Below, in pieces: positions 25,746 to 35,161 of a DNA stretch of 64,000 nucleotides. How positions within the stretch are numbered: the first letter of the stretch is position 1; every line of letters starts with the position of its first letter. A program made the position numbers and the translations under genes. The notes below the pieces were generated by a model. It did no database searches. It was not told the origin of the DNA and saw only the letters and a program-made list of their open reading frames with translations. Source of the DNA: CAYMQB01 sp964392665 (lineage in GTDB: Bacteria; Hydrothermota; E44-bin80); contig CAYMQB010000009.1 in the NCBI GenBank assembly GCA_964392665.1, positions 9,110 to 73,109 on the forward strand. The letters are read 5' to 3'.

Positions 25746-26633
25746 TTATTTCACCCCCTTTCCTTGTTCTATCTTTTCCATTACTTTATCGAACTTTACT
25801 CTGTGCATATGGAGTCCTACTTCTTCCGGTGAAAATCCCTGAGCAAGTCCAAGTAGTTGGAAGTAATATATTATTGGGATATTGAATTCTTTTCCTTTTG
25901 TTCTTGCAATCATTATCTGACCCAGGTCGAACGATGAGAAACAGGTAGGACATATCAATCCCATACAATCCGAACCGGACTCCTCTATCGAAGAAAAAAT
26001 ATCATAAACCATATTCATTGGTATTTCACTGTCGAGACATCCTTTACCGCAACAGAGCAGTTTCTTCTGATGATTTATGGGTTCTGCACCGAGAATGGAT
26101 GTCAGTTTTTCAAGTATGTTCGGGTAATCGGCATCGTCGACTGCCATTATCTGGCTCGGTTTTAAGAGATGACATCCGTAGTGAATTGCAACCTTCACAT
26201 TGTTAAGGTGTCTTGTCACGGATTTTTCTAATACATCCATACCAATGTCGTCCCGTATTAGTTGAACAGCATGTTTTACCTCGACTGTTCCCTTGTATTC
26301 CCTTCCGATTTTTTTAAGTTCCTCGTTAACTTCGTTCTTTAGTTTTTCATCTGTATTAAGCAGATATGATACTTCCTTAAGTGTTGCCGTACATCCACTG
26401 CAGACAGTAACAATATCGAGACCTACCTCTTCTGCAACAGTAAGATTCCTTGCAGCGATAACAAGCCACTTTTTCATATCTTTTGCCTTGAAGTAAATGG
26501 GATCAGGGCAGCAGGTAAATCCTTCCACATCGACGAGTTCTACGCCAAGTTTCGGCATAGTCTTTCTTACCGCAAGTTCCATCTGTGGATACTTGAGAGG
26601 AATCATACATCCCCAGAAAGGGATAATTTTCAC
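25746..26633 (-). CDS. hdrB: Heterodisulfide reductase subunit B (HdrB)
   Basis: A 295-residue HdrB with two CCG domains. The first has FWGCMIP, FTCCPDP and TVCSGCTATL. The second has HYGCHLLKP, LLCCGKGCLD and ICPTCFSSFDL. In methanogens these cysteines bind the noncubane clusters that cleave the disulfide substrate; here a CoM/CoB substrate is unlikely and another disulfide or acceptor is probable. It overlaps hdrC by 4 nt and is followed directly by hdrA1. Confidence 0.92.
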   Translation of the reverse strand: MKIIPFWGCMIPLKYPQMELAVRKTMPKLGVELVDVEGFTCCPDPIYFKAKDMKKWLVIAARNLTVAEEVGLDIVTVCSGCTATLKEVSYLLNTDEKLKNEVNEELKKIGREYKGTVEVKHAVQLIRDDIGMDVLEKSVTRHLNNVKVAIHYGCHLLKPSQIMAVDDADYPNILEKLTSILGAEPINHQKKLLCCGKGCLDSEIPMNMVYDIFSSIEESGSDCMGLICPTCFSSFDLGQIMIARTKGKEFNIPIIYYFQLLGLAQGFSPEEVGLHMHRVKFDKVMEKIEQGKGVK

Positions 26634-27103
26634 TTATCAGTCCCCAATAATTTTCTCAATTCATCAACCTGCGGTCTCTTCAGTTTTTTAAGCCCTAAAG
26701 ATTCTCTTCGTCTATCGACAGTTGTTGTATGAATTACACTTTCTCCGGTTTTTTCGACTGCCTCAGAGAAACGGGCAATCGTATCCGGCGCTTTTCCTTC
26801 TTCTACAGCAATGTTCTTTAACGTTATTATGACTTCGATCGGGCGGACGTCTTGCGGGCATCTTTCATAACAGGAATAACAGTTTGTGCACAACCAGATT
26901 GGTGAGTCCTTCCTTATGAGTTCTCCTTCCAATCCACAAAGTGCCATAAGAAGTATATTTCTTGGGTTAAATTTTTTGGAATATTGCGCTGCTGGGCATA
27001 TCGAGGAACAGGCACCGCATTGATAACAATAGTTATGATGTTTACCTTCGAGAGTATTATTCAGTTTTTCTCTGAACTTAAAGTTTATTTTAGCCTTTTC
27101 CAT
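26630..27103 (-). CDS. hdrC: Heterodisulfide reductase subunit C (HdrC)
   Basis: The 157-residue protein holds two [4Fe-4S] motifs, CYQCGACSSICP and CTNCYSCYERCP, the latter followed by DVRPIEVI as usual for HdrC. It would pass electrons from HdrA to HdrB. No membrane segment is present, so this is the soluble HdrABC type. The tail (about 120-157) is basic and variable. It sits between the hdrD-like gene (3 nt gap) and hdrB. Confidence 0.92.
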   Translation of the reverse strand: MEKAKINFKFREKLNNTLEGKHHNYCYQCGACSSICPAAQYSKKFNPRNILLMALCGLEGELIRKDSPIWLCTNCYSCYERCPQDVRPIEVIITLKNIAVEEGKAPDTIARFSEAVEKTGESVIHTTTVDRRRESLGLKKLKRPQVDELRKLLGTDK

Positions 27104-27106
27104 GGT

Positions 27107-28255
27107 TTACTTTTTGTCTTCACTATTAATCAGCAAAGTTATGAAATGCTGAATATCGATTTTTAGAGTTTTATTACTTGTTTTATCGTTCATTGCACAC
27201 CTGAAGTGGATTTCGCATTTCGGACAGGCAACTGTTAGTAAAGCTGCCCCTGTATCCAACGCATCCTGTAATCTCTTCATTTGAATTCTTTTTGAATATA
27301 TATCACAGTTAAGCCAGGCACTTGTTCCACAACATAGTGCGTTCGACCTATTCTTTTTCATCTCAACCAGTTCAAGTTCAGGAACTGCTTCGAGCAATTC
27401 TCTTGGTTCTTCATACATACCCATATGTCTGCCCAGTCGGCAGGCATCCTGATAGGTGATCTTCATCTTTTTTGGTTTGAGTGATATTTCCCCCCTTTTT
27501 ATGTAAGGTGCAAGGAATGTGCTAATGTGTTCGACTTCAAAATCCAGAGGACCCATATACTTTTCATAATCAATTTTGAATGTGCGGTAACCCTCGGCAC
27601 AGGAAAATATTACTTTTTTTGCACCAGATTTCTTAATTTCCTCTATATTGTGTTTCGCTAACTTAAGGAAATTCTCCTTGTCTCCACCCCATATGAGGTC
27701 GTGCCCACAGCATCTTTCATTAGGGAGTAAAACGGGTTCTACCCCGATACTGTTTAATAACTTAAGGACACTTCGCGCTGCATCAAGGGTTTTAACGCCA
27801 ATATCTGAGAAGAATGCGTCAAAATAAGGAAGGCAACCGACGAAATAGAGTATGTCTCCTTTTGTTTTTATTTTCGCTGATGATGGTATCCATTCCATCC
27901 TGTTTTGCTGGAGTTTATCGTTTGTCATTATTCTCATTAGAGATTGAAATGCACCACCATGCGAACAAACTGCTTCATGGTCATTTTTCTGAGCAGCATT
28001 TCTGATGGCTTTTGTCATTTCAATGTAGTCAATATCCTGGGGGCAGACTTCGTTACACCTGCCGCAGGTAAGACATGTCCAGATTGAGTTATTTTCGAAA
28101 AGTGTCTGTTCGTTACCTTTAAGAGCACTTGTGAGAAGTCGTCTTGGTGAATAAGTATTGTTTAATCTTGCAACAGGACATACACTGCTACATCTACCGC
28201 ATTGAATGCATAAATACGCGCCTGTTTCCCTTATTGCTTTAGTTAGTTTTGCCAC
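27107..28255 (-). CDS. HdrD-like protein (HdrC and HdrB domains fused)
   Basis: A 382-residue fusion: an HdrC-like part with CIQCGRCSSVCP and CLTCGRCNEVCPQDIDYIEM (residues 17-75), then two CCG-type halves. The first half has ERCCGHD and FSCAEGYRTF. The second has YQDACRLGRHMG, NALCCGTSAW and ACPKCEIHF. It could be a second disulfide- or quinone-like reductase module in the same complex, paired with HdrA2. Its N-terminus overlaps mvhD by 17 nt. Substrate is unknown. Confidence 0.82.
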   Translation of the reverse strand: MAKLTKAIRETGAYLCIQCGRCSSVCPVARLNNTYSPRRLLTSALKGNEQTLFENNSIWTCLTCGRCNEVCPQDIDYIEMTKAIRNAAQKNDHEAVCSHGGAFQSLMRIMTNDKLQQNRMEWIPSSAKIKTKGDILYFVGCLPYFDAFFSDIGVKTLDAARSVLKLLNSIGVEPVLLPNERCCGHDLIWGGDKENFLKLAKHNIEEIKKSGAKKVIFSCAEGYRTFKIDYEKYMGPLDFEVEHISTFLAPYIKRGEISLKPKKMKITYQDACRLGRHMGMYEEPRELLEAVPELELVEMKKNRSNALCCGTSAWLNCDIYSKRIQMKRLQDALDTGAALLTVACPKCEIHFRCAMNDKTSNKTLKIDIQHFITLLINSEDKK

Positions 28256-28658
28256 AAGGATTTTTCCCTAATTTCTTCACGCCTTCAGTAAATTCTCGCA
28301 TTACCTTTGCAAACTTAGGTGATTCCGCCGCTGAAATCCATTCGAGTCTTAATCTTTCCGGTTCTATCCCAAGGATTTTCGTCATTTTCTCCAATTTATC
28401 GTAATTATCTTTTGCTATTCGTGCACCAAAGAGGTAATGACAATCTTCGAAGTGACAGGTAGTAATGAGAACACCATCGGCACCGAGTTCGAAAGCTTTA
28501 AGAACGAAAGAGGGATTAATTCTTCCCCCACACATTACTCTTACGATTCGAATATTTGAAGGATACTGCATCCTATTTATGCCGGCTCCATCAGCAGCCG
28601 GATAACTACACCAGTTACAGGCGAAACAAACAATTTTAGGTTCTAATTTATCTTTCAT
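28239..28658 (-). CDS. mvhD: MvhD/HdrA-associated [2Fe-2S] protein
   Basis: The 139-residue protein matches the MvhD delta-subunit family: VCFACNWCSYPAADGAG, RVMCGGRINP, TTCHFEDCHYLFG. These cysteines hold a [2Fe-2S] cluster that in methanogens links hydrogenase to HdrA. No hydrogenase is encoded here, so the donor or acceptor is more likely ferredoxin or another partner. A second MvhD domain is fused to HdrA1. It overlaps hdrA2 by 11 nt and the hdrD-like gene by 17 nt. Confidence 0.9.
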   Translation of the reverse strand: MKDKLEPKIVCFACNWCSYPAADGAGINRMQYPSNIRIVRVMCGGRINPSFVLKAFELGADGVLITTCHFEDCHYLFGARIAKDNYDKLEKMTKILGIEPERLRLEWISAAESPKFAKVMREFTEGVKKLGKNPCGKTN

Positions 28659-31600
28659 AAAGGAGTGCTTTAAGCGTTGCCTCTATCTGTTTATCGGTAA
28701 AGTGATGCATACCAGCTGCACCTGTTGGACAAACCGAAGCACAGACTCCACATCCTTTGCAAAGTGCCGAGTTGACCTGTGCGACTTTTATTCCCGGTTC
28801 TTTTTCGGTTATTTCTATTGCATGAAACTCACAAAGCTCTGCACATACTCCGCATCCCCTGCAGAAATTCTCATTGATGAATGAGGTTATTGGTTCCATA
28901 GTTATCTTGCCTTTCGAGAGCAATGAAGCTATTTTTGAACCAACAGCGGAAGCCTGAGCAATGGAATCTGCTATGTCTTTCGGAAATTGTGTGCATCCGG
29001 CAAGAAAAATTCCATCGACGTTTGTTTCAACGGGTCCGAACTTCGGGTGTCTCTCCATAAAAAACCTATCCGCACTTCTGGGTATCTTTAAAAGCTCGGC
29101 AAGTTCTTCGCTCTCCCGGAGTTTTGGTACCATACCGCAGGATAATACGAGAGCATCTACATTAAGTATAAGTTCTTTTTGCAATGGTTTGCTTACAATA
29201 GTGATAGTCTCTGCTTTATTCTTTCCTTCTACGATAGGCTTGTTGTTCTCATCATACCTGAGGAATAAAACCCCCATCTCCCTTGCCTTTCTGTACATCC
29301 TTTCTGCGCCTTTGCTATATACTCTGATATCCCTATAGTATATCACCACATTTATATTATGCCGGCGTAAAGAGATTGCTTGCTTTATTGCAGCCTGACA
29401 ACAATATCTTGAGCATCCGGGGTTTCCCCCTCCTTCACCCCTTGAACCAACACACTGTATATAGGCAACGGTATCGGGTTTTTCTCCATTAATTTCGATG
29501 TTTCCGTTTCCAAGTAGTATTTTTTCCATTTCCATATTTGTAATAACATTTCCAAATTTACCATAAAAGAATTTACCCTCAGGATTATATAGGTCGGCAC
29601 CAATTGCAACTACTATTGCACCAACCTTCAATTCCTTCTCTTCCGTACCTTTGGAAACCTTTTTCTGGAGTGTAGCCTTAAAGTGACCGACAAAACCTTC
29701 TAACTTCTTAAGTTCTGTTTCCTGTAAAACGATTACTTTTGTTTTTTTAAGTACACTTAACCTTTCATCTATTAGCTCACTGCCTGATTTGCCGCTCGGA
29801 TATGTTGATGCAAGTTCTCTAACCCTGCCTCCCAATTTTTCTGACTTTTCTATGAGATAAACCTTGAAGTTCCTTGTCGAAAGGTCTATTGCCGTCTCTA
29901 TACCAGCTATTCCTCCTCCAAGGATGAGTACATCCTGCCCAACTTCTATCTCTCTTGGTTCAAGAGGTTGTAGTTCTCTGGAACGTGCAACCCCCATTCG
30001 AATAAGGTCTTTTGCTTTTACCATTGCTTCTTCAGGTTCCTGTGTGTGAACCCATGAACAATGGTCTCTTATGTTTACCATTTCGAATAGATATGGATTG
30101 AGTCCGACCTTTCTCACATTTTCCCTAAATACAGGTTCATGTGTTTTGGGGGTACAGGCAGCAACCACAACCCTTGTGAGGTTATACTCCTTTATGGCAT
30201 CCTGTATGTCGCGCTGGTTTGCTTCGGAACAGGCGAACAGAAGATCAGTGGAGTAAACCACATTTTTTAGTTTGTCGGCGTACAGAGCAAGTTCTTTGCA
30301 GTCAAGAAGCCCTGAAATATTCAGTCCACAGTGACAAACAAAAACCCCGACGCGGATTTCTCCTTCCGTATTGATTTCTTCGATTTCTTCTTTTTTTCTT
30401 TCAAGTTTATAATCACTGACTGCTACGGAAGCTTTCAATGCAGCGCCACAGGCTTCAGCAATAGAATCGGTTATGTCCTTTGGGACAGTAGCGGAGCCAC
30501 AAAGATATATACCTTTTTTCGTAGATTCCATAGGTCTTGAACAGGAATCCATCATAGCGAAAAATCCATCGTCATCTATTTGTATTCCAAGCACTTTAGC
30601 CAGGCTGTCCGTACCTTCGTGTGGAACAAGTGCCGAAGAAAGAACTGCAAGGTCTACATTGATTTCCTTTATTTCTGCGGTTTCGGTATTTTCGTATGAG
30701 AGAATGAGGTTACCGGTATGGGGATCTTCCACAATCTTCGATGGTTTACTTCTAATATATTTTACCCCTTCATCCAGAGAACGATTGTAAAATTCGTCAA
30801 ATCCTTTTCCAAAAGCTCTTATATCAATGTAAAAAACGATAATTTCTGCATCAGAGAAAAATTCTCTGACTATCAAGCTATCCTTGATAGCATTCATGCA
30901 GCATATGCGACTGCAATAACTGATATCCCTTTTTTCATTTCGAGAACCAACGCATTGTATAAAGGCAATTCTTTTGGGTGATTTTCCATCCGTTATTCGT
31001 TTGAGTTCACCCCTGGTTGGTCCGCCAGCAGATAGTATTCTCTCAAGTTCTAAGCTTGTAACTACATTTTTGAATCTCGTATAACCGTATTCACTTGCCT
31101 CTCGTGGATCGTAGTAATCATTACCTGTTGCAACGATGACTGAGCCCACATTTACATTTATTGTTCTATCTACATCATCATAGTCTATGCAGTTAGGTTT
31201 ACAGGCTTCCTGACATTTTGAACAGGCAAGGGGTAATGTACCAAGACAATCGTCAGCATTTCTAATGTAAGCGGATGGCACTGCTTGCGGGAAGGGGCGA
31301 TAAATAGCTTTTCTGATTCCGAGACCGACCTCAAATTCGCTTGGTTTCACGACAGGACAAACCCTTTCGCAATCCCCACAACCTGTGCACTTATCAATGT
31401 CGATATATCTTGCTTTTTTAAGGATAGTTACGTGGAAATCACCTTCATTGCCGTCAAGCTCTACTACTTCACTATTAGTTAGGAGTTCAATTCCTGGATG
31501 TCGACCGACATCCATCATTTTAGGTCCAAGAATTCATATTGCACAATCCATAGATGGAAATGTTTTGTCGAGTTGTGCCATTTTTCCACCTACTGTTGGA

Positions 31601-31734
31601 CTTTTTTCTACAAGGTAGATCTTGAAGTCTTGTTCGGCAAGGTCAAGAGCCGCTTGAGAGCCTGCAATACCTCCGCCGATGATAAGAATACCTTTTTTTT
31701 TTTTATTTTTGCTTGATTCCATACTGGTATCCAT
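28648..31734 (-). CDS. hdrA: Double-module HdrA selenoprotein (HdrA2)
   Basis: This roughly 1028-residue protein has two HdrA modules in tandem. Module 1 opens with a Rossmann motif (LIIGGGIAGSQAALDLA), lacks the usual N-terminal Cys domain, and has FPSMD-C-AI-U-ILGPKM with Sec67 from UGA 31534-31536. An inserted ferredoxin domain follows (CTGCGDCERVCP, CSKCQEACKPNC). Module 2 (from about residue 465) has the N-terminal Cys domain VFVCHCGLNISGLLDC and another Rossmann segment but neither the CxxC/U motif nor the inserted ferredoxin. The end carries CRGCGVCAELC and CKGCGVCASVCP. The ATG at 31734 lies inside korC; a later ATG at 31722 is possible. A 12-A run lies near codon 12. Confidence 0.87.
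31496..31513 (-). promoter_or_regulatory. SECIS-like hairpin of hdrA2
   Basis: GGATGTCGGTCGACATCC on the minus strand gives a 7-bp stem and GGTC loop, 20 nt after the UGA at 31534-31536. The position that holds hairpin 1 in hdrA1 is degenerate here (ATTCTTGGACCTAAAAT), and hdrA2 has Cys instead of the first Sec. Confidence 0.6.
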
Positions 31735-32236
31735 TATCAAATGCTTTGAGGTTAAGCTCTTTGAATCTCTCAGGTACGGATTCGGGTATTGTTTTCTTCA
31801 TCGATTCTACGGTTACTACTTCTGTGATGGCGGTGAGGAAACCGAGCATTACAACATTTGCGATAATACGATTTCCCAGTTCTTCGGCAAATTTCGTTGA
31901 CGGAATCGAAAAATATTTTATTTTTTCTGATTTTTTCGGTTTGACAAGGTCGGTATCATAAAGAAGTAATCCATCGTTTTTCAATTCTTGTATGAACTTA
32001 TCGTATCCTTTCTGTGACATAGCAACTAAAATATCGGATTTTACAACGTAGGGATAGAGGACTCTATCATCTGAAATTACAAGTTGAGAGCTACATGCCC
32101 CACCTCTTGCTTCCGGTCCGAAAGACTGATTCATTGTAGCGGATTTATTGTCATAGATTGAAGCCGCTCTTCCTATGATGATTCCCGATCTAATAATTCC
32201 CTGTCCTCCAAATCCTGCAAATCTAATCTCTGTCAA
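31703..32236 (-). CDS. korC: 2-oxoacid:ferredoxin oxidoreductase gamma subunit
   Basis: A 177-residue gamma subunit: IRFAGFGGQGIIRSGIIIGRAA at the N-terminus, then QSFGPEARGGACSSQLVIS and IVAMSQKGYDKF-like LVAMSQKGYDKF. It helps bind CoA in KorABCD/VorABCD-type enzymes. It is the only gamma subunit for two alpha/beta pairs in this cluster. It overlaps korB2 by 14 nt and hdrA2 by about 32 nt, which ties the Kor and Hdr genes into one unit. Confidence 0.92.
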   Translation of the reverse strand: MTEIRFAGFGGQGIIRSGIIIGRAASIYDNKSATMNQSFGPEARGGACSSQLVISDDRVLYPYVVKSDILVAMSQKGYDKFIQELKNDGLLLYDTDLVKPKKSEKIKYFSIPSTKFAEELGNRIIANVVMLGFLTAITEVVTVESMKKTIPESVPERFKELNLKAFDNGYQYGIKQK

Positions 32237-32990
32237 TTTTTCCCCCGTATGGCACGAATTTATTACCCATTACTTCAGAAAGACGAGCGTTGTATGAATC
32301 CAGGAATGTTAGTCGTTTTCTTTCGATAAACTCTCCAACGATTATTTTCTTTCCGGTTTTTATCTCAAGATTTTGGGTGTCTTCTCCGTTTTTTACTTCT
32401 GAATTCTTATAACAGAAATTTATCAGTTCAGATTCGTTTTCCAACGCATCTACTCCTGCAAAGTAGTGTCCTCCAGGAGCAATTACTTCTATTACGGATA
32501 AACCCTCTTTCGTCATTGCTTTCAGCAAAGAATCGGTTAGTTGTTTAGTATGCAAAGCAGTCCATCTTGCGACGAAGACAGCCCCACAGGATTTTGCGAT
32601 ATGGGGAATGTTAAATGGTCTTTCGAAATTCGAATAGGTAGAAAACATGTAGGCAGGAGATTGTTCTCCGGATTTTGTTGGATAAACGAAGTTATTGATA
32701 CAAATTGCTATAAGGTTCATATTTCTTCTTCCGGCATGCACAAGGTGATTTCCACCCAATGTAGCCAAATCTCCAACCAGGGAGATTACCTGCAAGTCAG
32801 GATTACCGAGTTTTAAACCTGTTCCAAAAGCAACTGATCTCCCTCTATGTGTGTTTATAAAATCAACTTCCAGCGGTTTTATCGCTTCTGGTGTATAAAA
32901 GACATCGGATACTAAACAAACCTTGTCCATATTTATATTCGATTTCTTCAGAGCGTCGTTCAGCGCTTCCAGAATGGGATATTTTTTCAT
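32223..32990 (-). CDS. Degenerate 2-oxoacid:ferredoxin oxidoreductase beta subunit (KorB2)
   Basis: This 255-residue protein aligns with the beta subunit encoded at 34346-35161 (THRGRSVAFGTGLKLGNPDL, GGNHLVHAGRRNMNL, INNFVYP, ARWTALH). It lacks the N-terminal CPGCG motif that helps bind the [4Fe-4S] cluster. The Cys in GIGCTGR is also gone. The thiamine/Mg motif GDGD reads LVGD. The translated overlap TAATG with korA2 fixes the start, so the missing part is not a start error. It may be a structural or regulatory paralogue, or may act on a different principle. Confidence 0.85.
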   Translation of the reverse strand: MKKYPILEALNDALKKSNINMDKVCLVSDVFYTPEAIKPLEVDFINTHRGRSVAFGTGLKLGNPDLQVISLVGDLATLGGNHLVHAGRRNMNLIAICINNFVYPTKSGEQSPAYMFSTYSNFERPFNIPHIAKSCGAVFVARWTALHTKQLTDSLLKAMTKEGLSVIEVIAPGGHYFAGVDALENESELINFCYKNSEVKNGEDTQNLEIKTGKKIIVGEFIERKRLTFLDSYNARLSEVMGNKFVPYGGKIDRD

Positions 32991-34297
32991 TACTTTGCTC
33001 CGCTTCCAAAGATTTGTCTTTCCAGGACAGTTGCGAATTCAAAAACGCCATTGTATCTTTTCTTTTCTTTTGCTACCTGTTTTATTGCCGCCAGTATGTC
33101 ATCCGGACTATGAACCGATCCACCACCATGAGGAACCAGAATGACATTGGAATTACCGTGCGTACATCTCTCTACTTCAAACACGATTTGCCCATAGTTG
33201 ATTTCGGGCACTACGAAACCTTTCACCTTTTTAGAGAGCTCGACTATTCTTTTATCGGGAAACGGCCATACGGTTACGAGCCGGAGATTTCCCACTTTTA
33301 TACCCGCTTTTCTTGCAAGTTCAATTGCTCTGATTGCAACTCTTGAAGTTATACCATATGAAATAACGACAACTTCGGCGTCATCCAGCCCTTCTTCTTT
33401 TAATTCGATGATTTTATCTGCGTTGACCCTTATTTTATCAACTAATCTTTTTGCTGAAGATTTGTGTTTTCCTTCTATTAAGTCTTTAATGGATACAGGA
33501 TAGCCTTTTTCGTTATGTTCAAGCGCAGAGATGTAAAGTTTATAGCCGTCACCGGCTTTGACCATCGGTGGAACAAGGTCTTTATCCGGTTTATAAGGTG
33601 CATAATCGCTCTTTTTACCTTTAAACCACCTTCTTGGTTCTATTGGGATTTCACTGGCTTCGGGGATTATTACCTTTTCGGTCATATGTCCAACACACTC
33701 ATCCGACATAAGCATCACAGGACATCTGTATTTCTCTGCAAGGTTGAAGGCTTTTACCGTAAAATCGAAACTTTCCTGCGGAGAATCCGGAGAGAGAGTA
33801 ATAACTTCGTAATCCCCTTGAGAACCCCATCTTGCCTGCATCATATCGGCCTGTCCCGTACTTGTCGGTACTCCTGTGGATGGTCCTCCTCGCTGGATGT
33901 TGATTATAACGAAAGGAAGTTCAAGCATTGCTCCTAATCCTATGGTTTCCATCATAAGTGAGAATCCGGGTCCGGAGGTTATGGTCATTGCTTTTCTACC
34001 GGATAGGGAAGCACCCATAACCGAGGATATCGAACCAAGTTCATCCTCCATCTGGATGAATATTGCTCCTACCTGCGGAGCTCTTTTTGCGAAGGCTTCC
34101 GCAGCCTCGGTCGATGGAGTAATGGGATAACCTCCAAGGAATTTACAGCCTGCAGCGAGAGCTCCTTCAGCGGCTGCAACATCTCCGTCTATGTAGAAAA
34201 CGCCAGTGCGCACATCCTTGGGATTGGCTTTCAATTGCAACCTCCCTCTTTCTCCATATACGTCAATCCTTTCTTCTTTGTCTTTTATGCATTTCAT
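32990..34297 (-). CDS. korA: 2-oxoacid:ferredoxin oxidoreductase alpha subunit (KorA2)
   Basis: A 435-residue alpha subunit: AAAEGALAAGCKFLGGYPITPSTE, IQMEDELGSISSVMGASLSG, TSGPGFSLMMETIGLG, then domain II with SYGITSRVA and LRLVTVWPFPDKRI. It has a charged N-terminal extension of about 30 residues (KDKEERIDVYGERGRLQLK) absent from KorA1. Its partner KorB2 is degenerate while KorA2 keeps the expected motifs. It lies 48 nt after korB1, with no promoter recognised in that gap. Confidence 0.9.
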   Translation of the reverse strand: MKCIKDKEERIDVYGERGRLQLKANPKDVRTGVFYIDGDVAAAEGALAAGCKFLGGYPITPSTEAAEAFAKRAPQVGAIFIQMEDELGSISSVMGASLSGRKAMTITSGPGFSLMMETIGLGAMLELPFVIINIQRGGPSTGVPTSTGQADMMQARWGSQGDYEVITLSPDSPQESFDFTVKAFNLAEKYRCPVMLMSDECVGHMTEKVIIPEASEIPIEPRRWFKGKKSDYAPYKPDKDLVPPMVKAGDGYKLYISALEHNEKGYPVSIKDLIEGKHKSSAKRLVDKIRVNADKIIELKEEGLDDAEVVVISYGITSRVAIRAIELARKAGIKVGNLRLVTVWPFPDKRIVELSKKVKGFVVPEINYGQIVFEVERCTHGNSNVILVPHGGGSVHSPDDILAAIKQVAKEKKRYNGVFEFATVLERQIFGSGAK

Positions 34298-34345
34298 TTT
34301 TGGAGCACAAGAAAAATAATCTTTTCTCTGTGGACTCTGCGGTTT

Positions 34346-35161
34346 TCATTTTCCAAGCCATTTTTTATAGGATTCTATATATGTGGGTCTTTCTCTGTCA
34401 ACGAATTTTCCCACTATTATTTCTTTTTGATAGTCGATATGAAGATTGTCGGTTGACTCCCCGTGTTTAATCACTGAATTCTCATGATAGAATTTCATCA
34501 TATCGAGACCATCACCGAGTCTATTTATTCTCGAGTAATATTGTGCACAGGGAGATATCACTTCGACAAAGGAAAATCCAGGCTTATTTAATGCTTCATA
34601 TATTGAATTTGTTAATCTTCTGATATGTAGGGCGGTCCATCTTGCTACGTATACCGCACCTGCTGCTTCAACTATCTGTGGAATATTGGATGGAGGTTCG
34701 AAGTTTCCATATGGAGATGTGGTGGTATATGCTGTAAGAGGTGTGGTGGGTGCAACCTGACCACCTGTCATTGCATATATGAAGTTATTAACACATACTA
34801 CGGTCATATCGATATTTCTTCTTGCAGCGTGAATGAGATGATTTCCGCCTATTGATACCAGATCTCCATCTCCGGAAACTACGACTACTTTTAATTCAGG
34901 ATTCGCAAGTTTAAGACCCGTTGCAAATGGGATTGCACGACCGTGTGTTGTATGGAAGGAATCAAGTTTGATGTAGCCGGCAAATCTACCGGTACAACCA
35001 ATTCCCGAGACAACAGAAACCTTTTCTTCATCGAGTTTTGCTTTTTCCATTGCAGCTACAAATGCGGAAGCCACCAAACCTATTCCACAACCAGGACACC
35101 AGATATGTGGAATTCTGTCCATCCTGAGATAAAAATCCATCGGGTGTTTTATTTCTTTCAT
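34346..35161 (-). CDS. korB: 2-oxoacid:ferredoxin oxidoreductase beta subunit (KorB1)
   Basis: This 271-residue thiamine-diphosphate subunit has IPHIWCPGCGIG (cluster ligands), GIGCTGRFAGY, and SGDGDLVSIGGNHLIHAARR for TPP-Mg binding, followed by NNFIYAMTGGQVAPTTP. It oxidatively decarboxylates 2-oxoacids, passing electrons to the clusters. The motif set best fits 2-oxoglutarate- or branched-chain-type enzymes; the substrate is not certain. It overlaps korA1 by 4 nt. Confidence 0.93.
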   Translation of the reverse strand: MKEIKHPMDFYLRMDRIPHIWCPGCGIGLVASAFVAAMEKAKLDEEKVSVVSGIGCTGRFAGYIKLDSFHTTHGRAIPFATGLKLANPELKVVVVSGDGDLVSIGGNHLIHAARRNIDMTVVCVNNFIYAMTGGQVAPTTPLTAYTTTSPYGNFEPPSNIPQIVEAAGAVYVARWTALHIRRLTNSIYEALNKPGFSFVEVISPCAQYYSRINRLGDGLDMMKFYHENSVIKHGESTDNLHIDYQKEIIVGKFVDRERPTYIESYKKWLGK

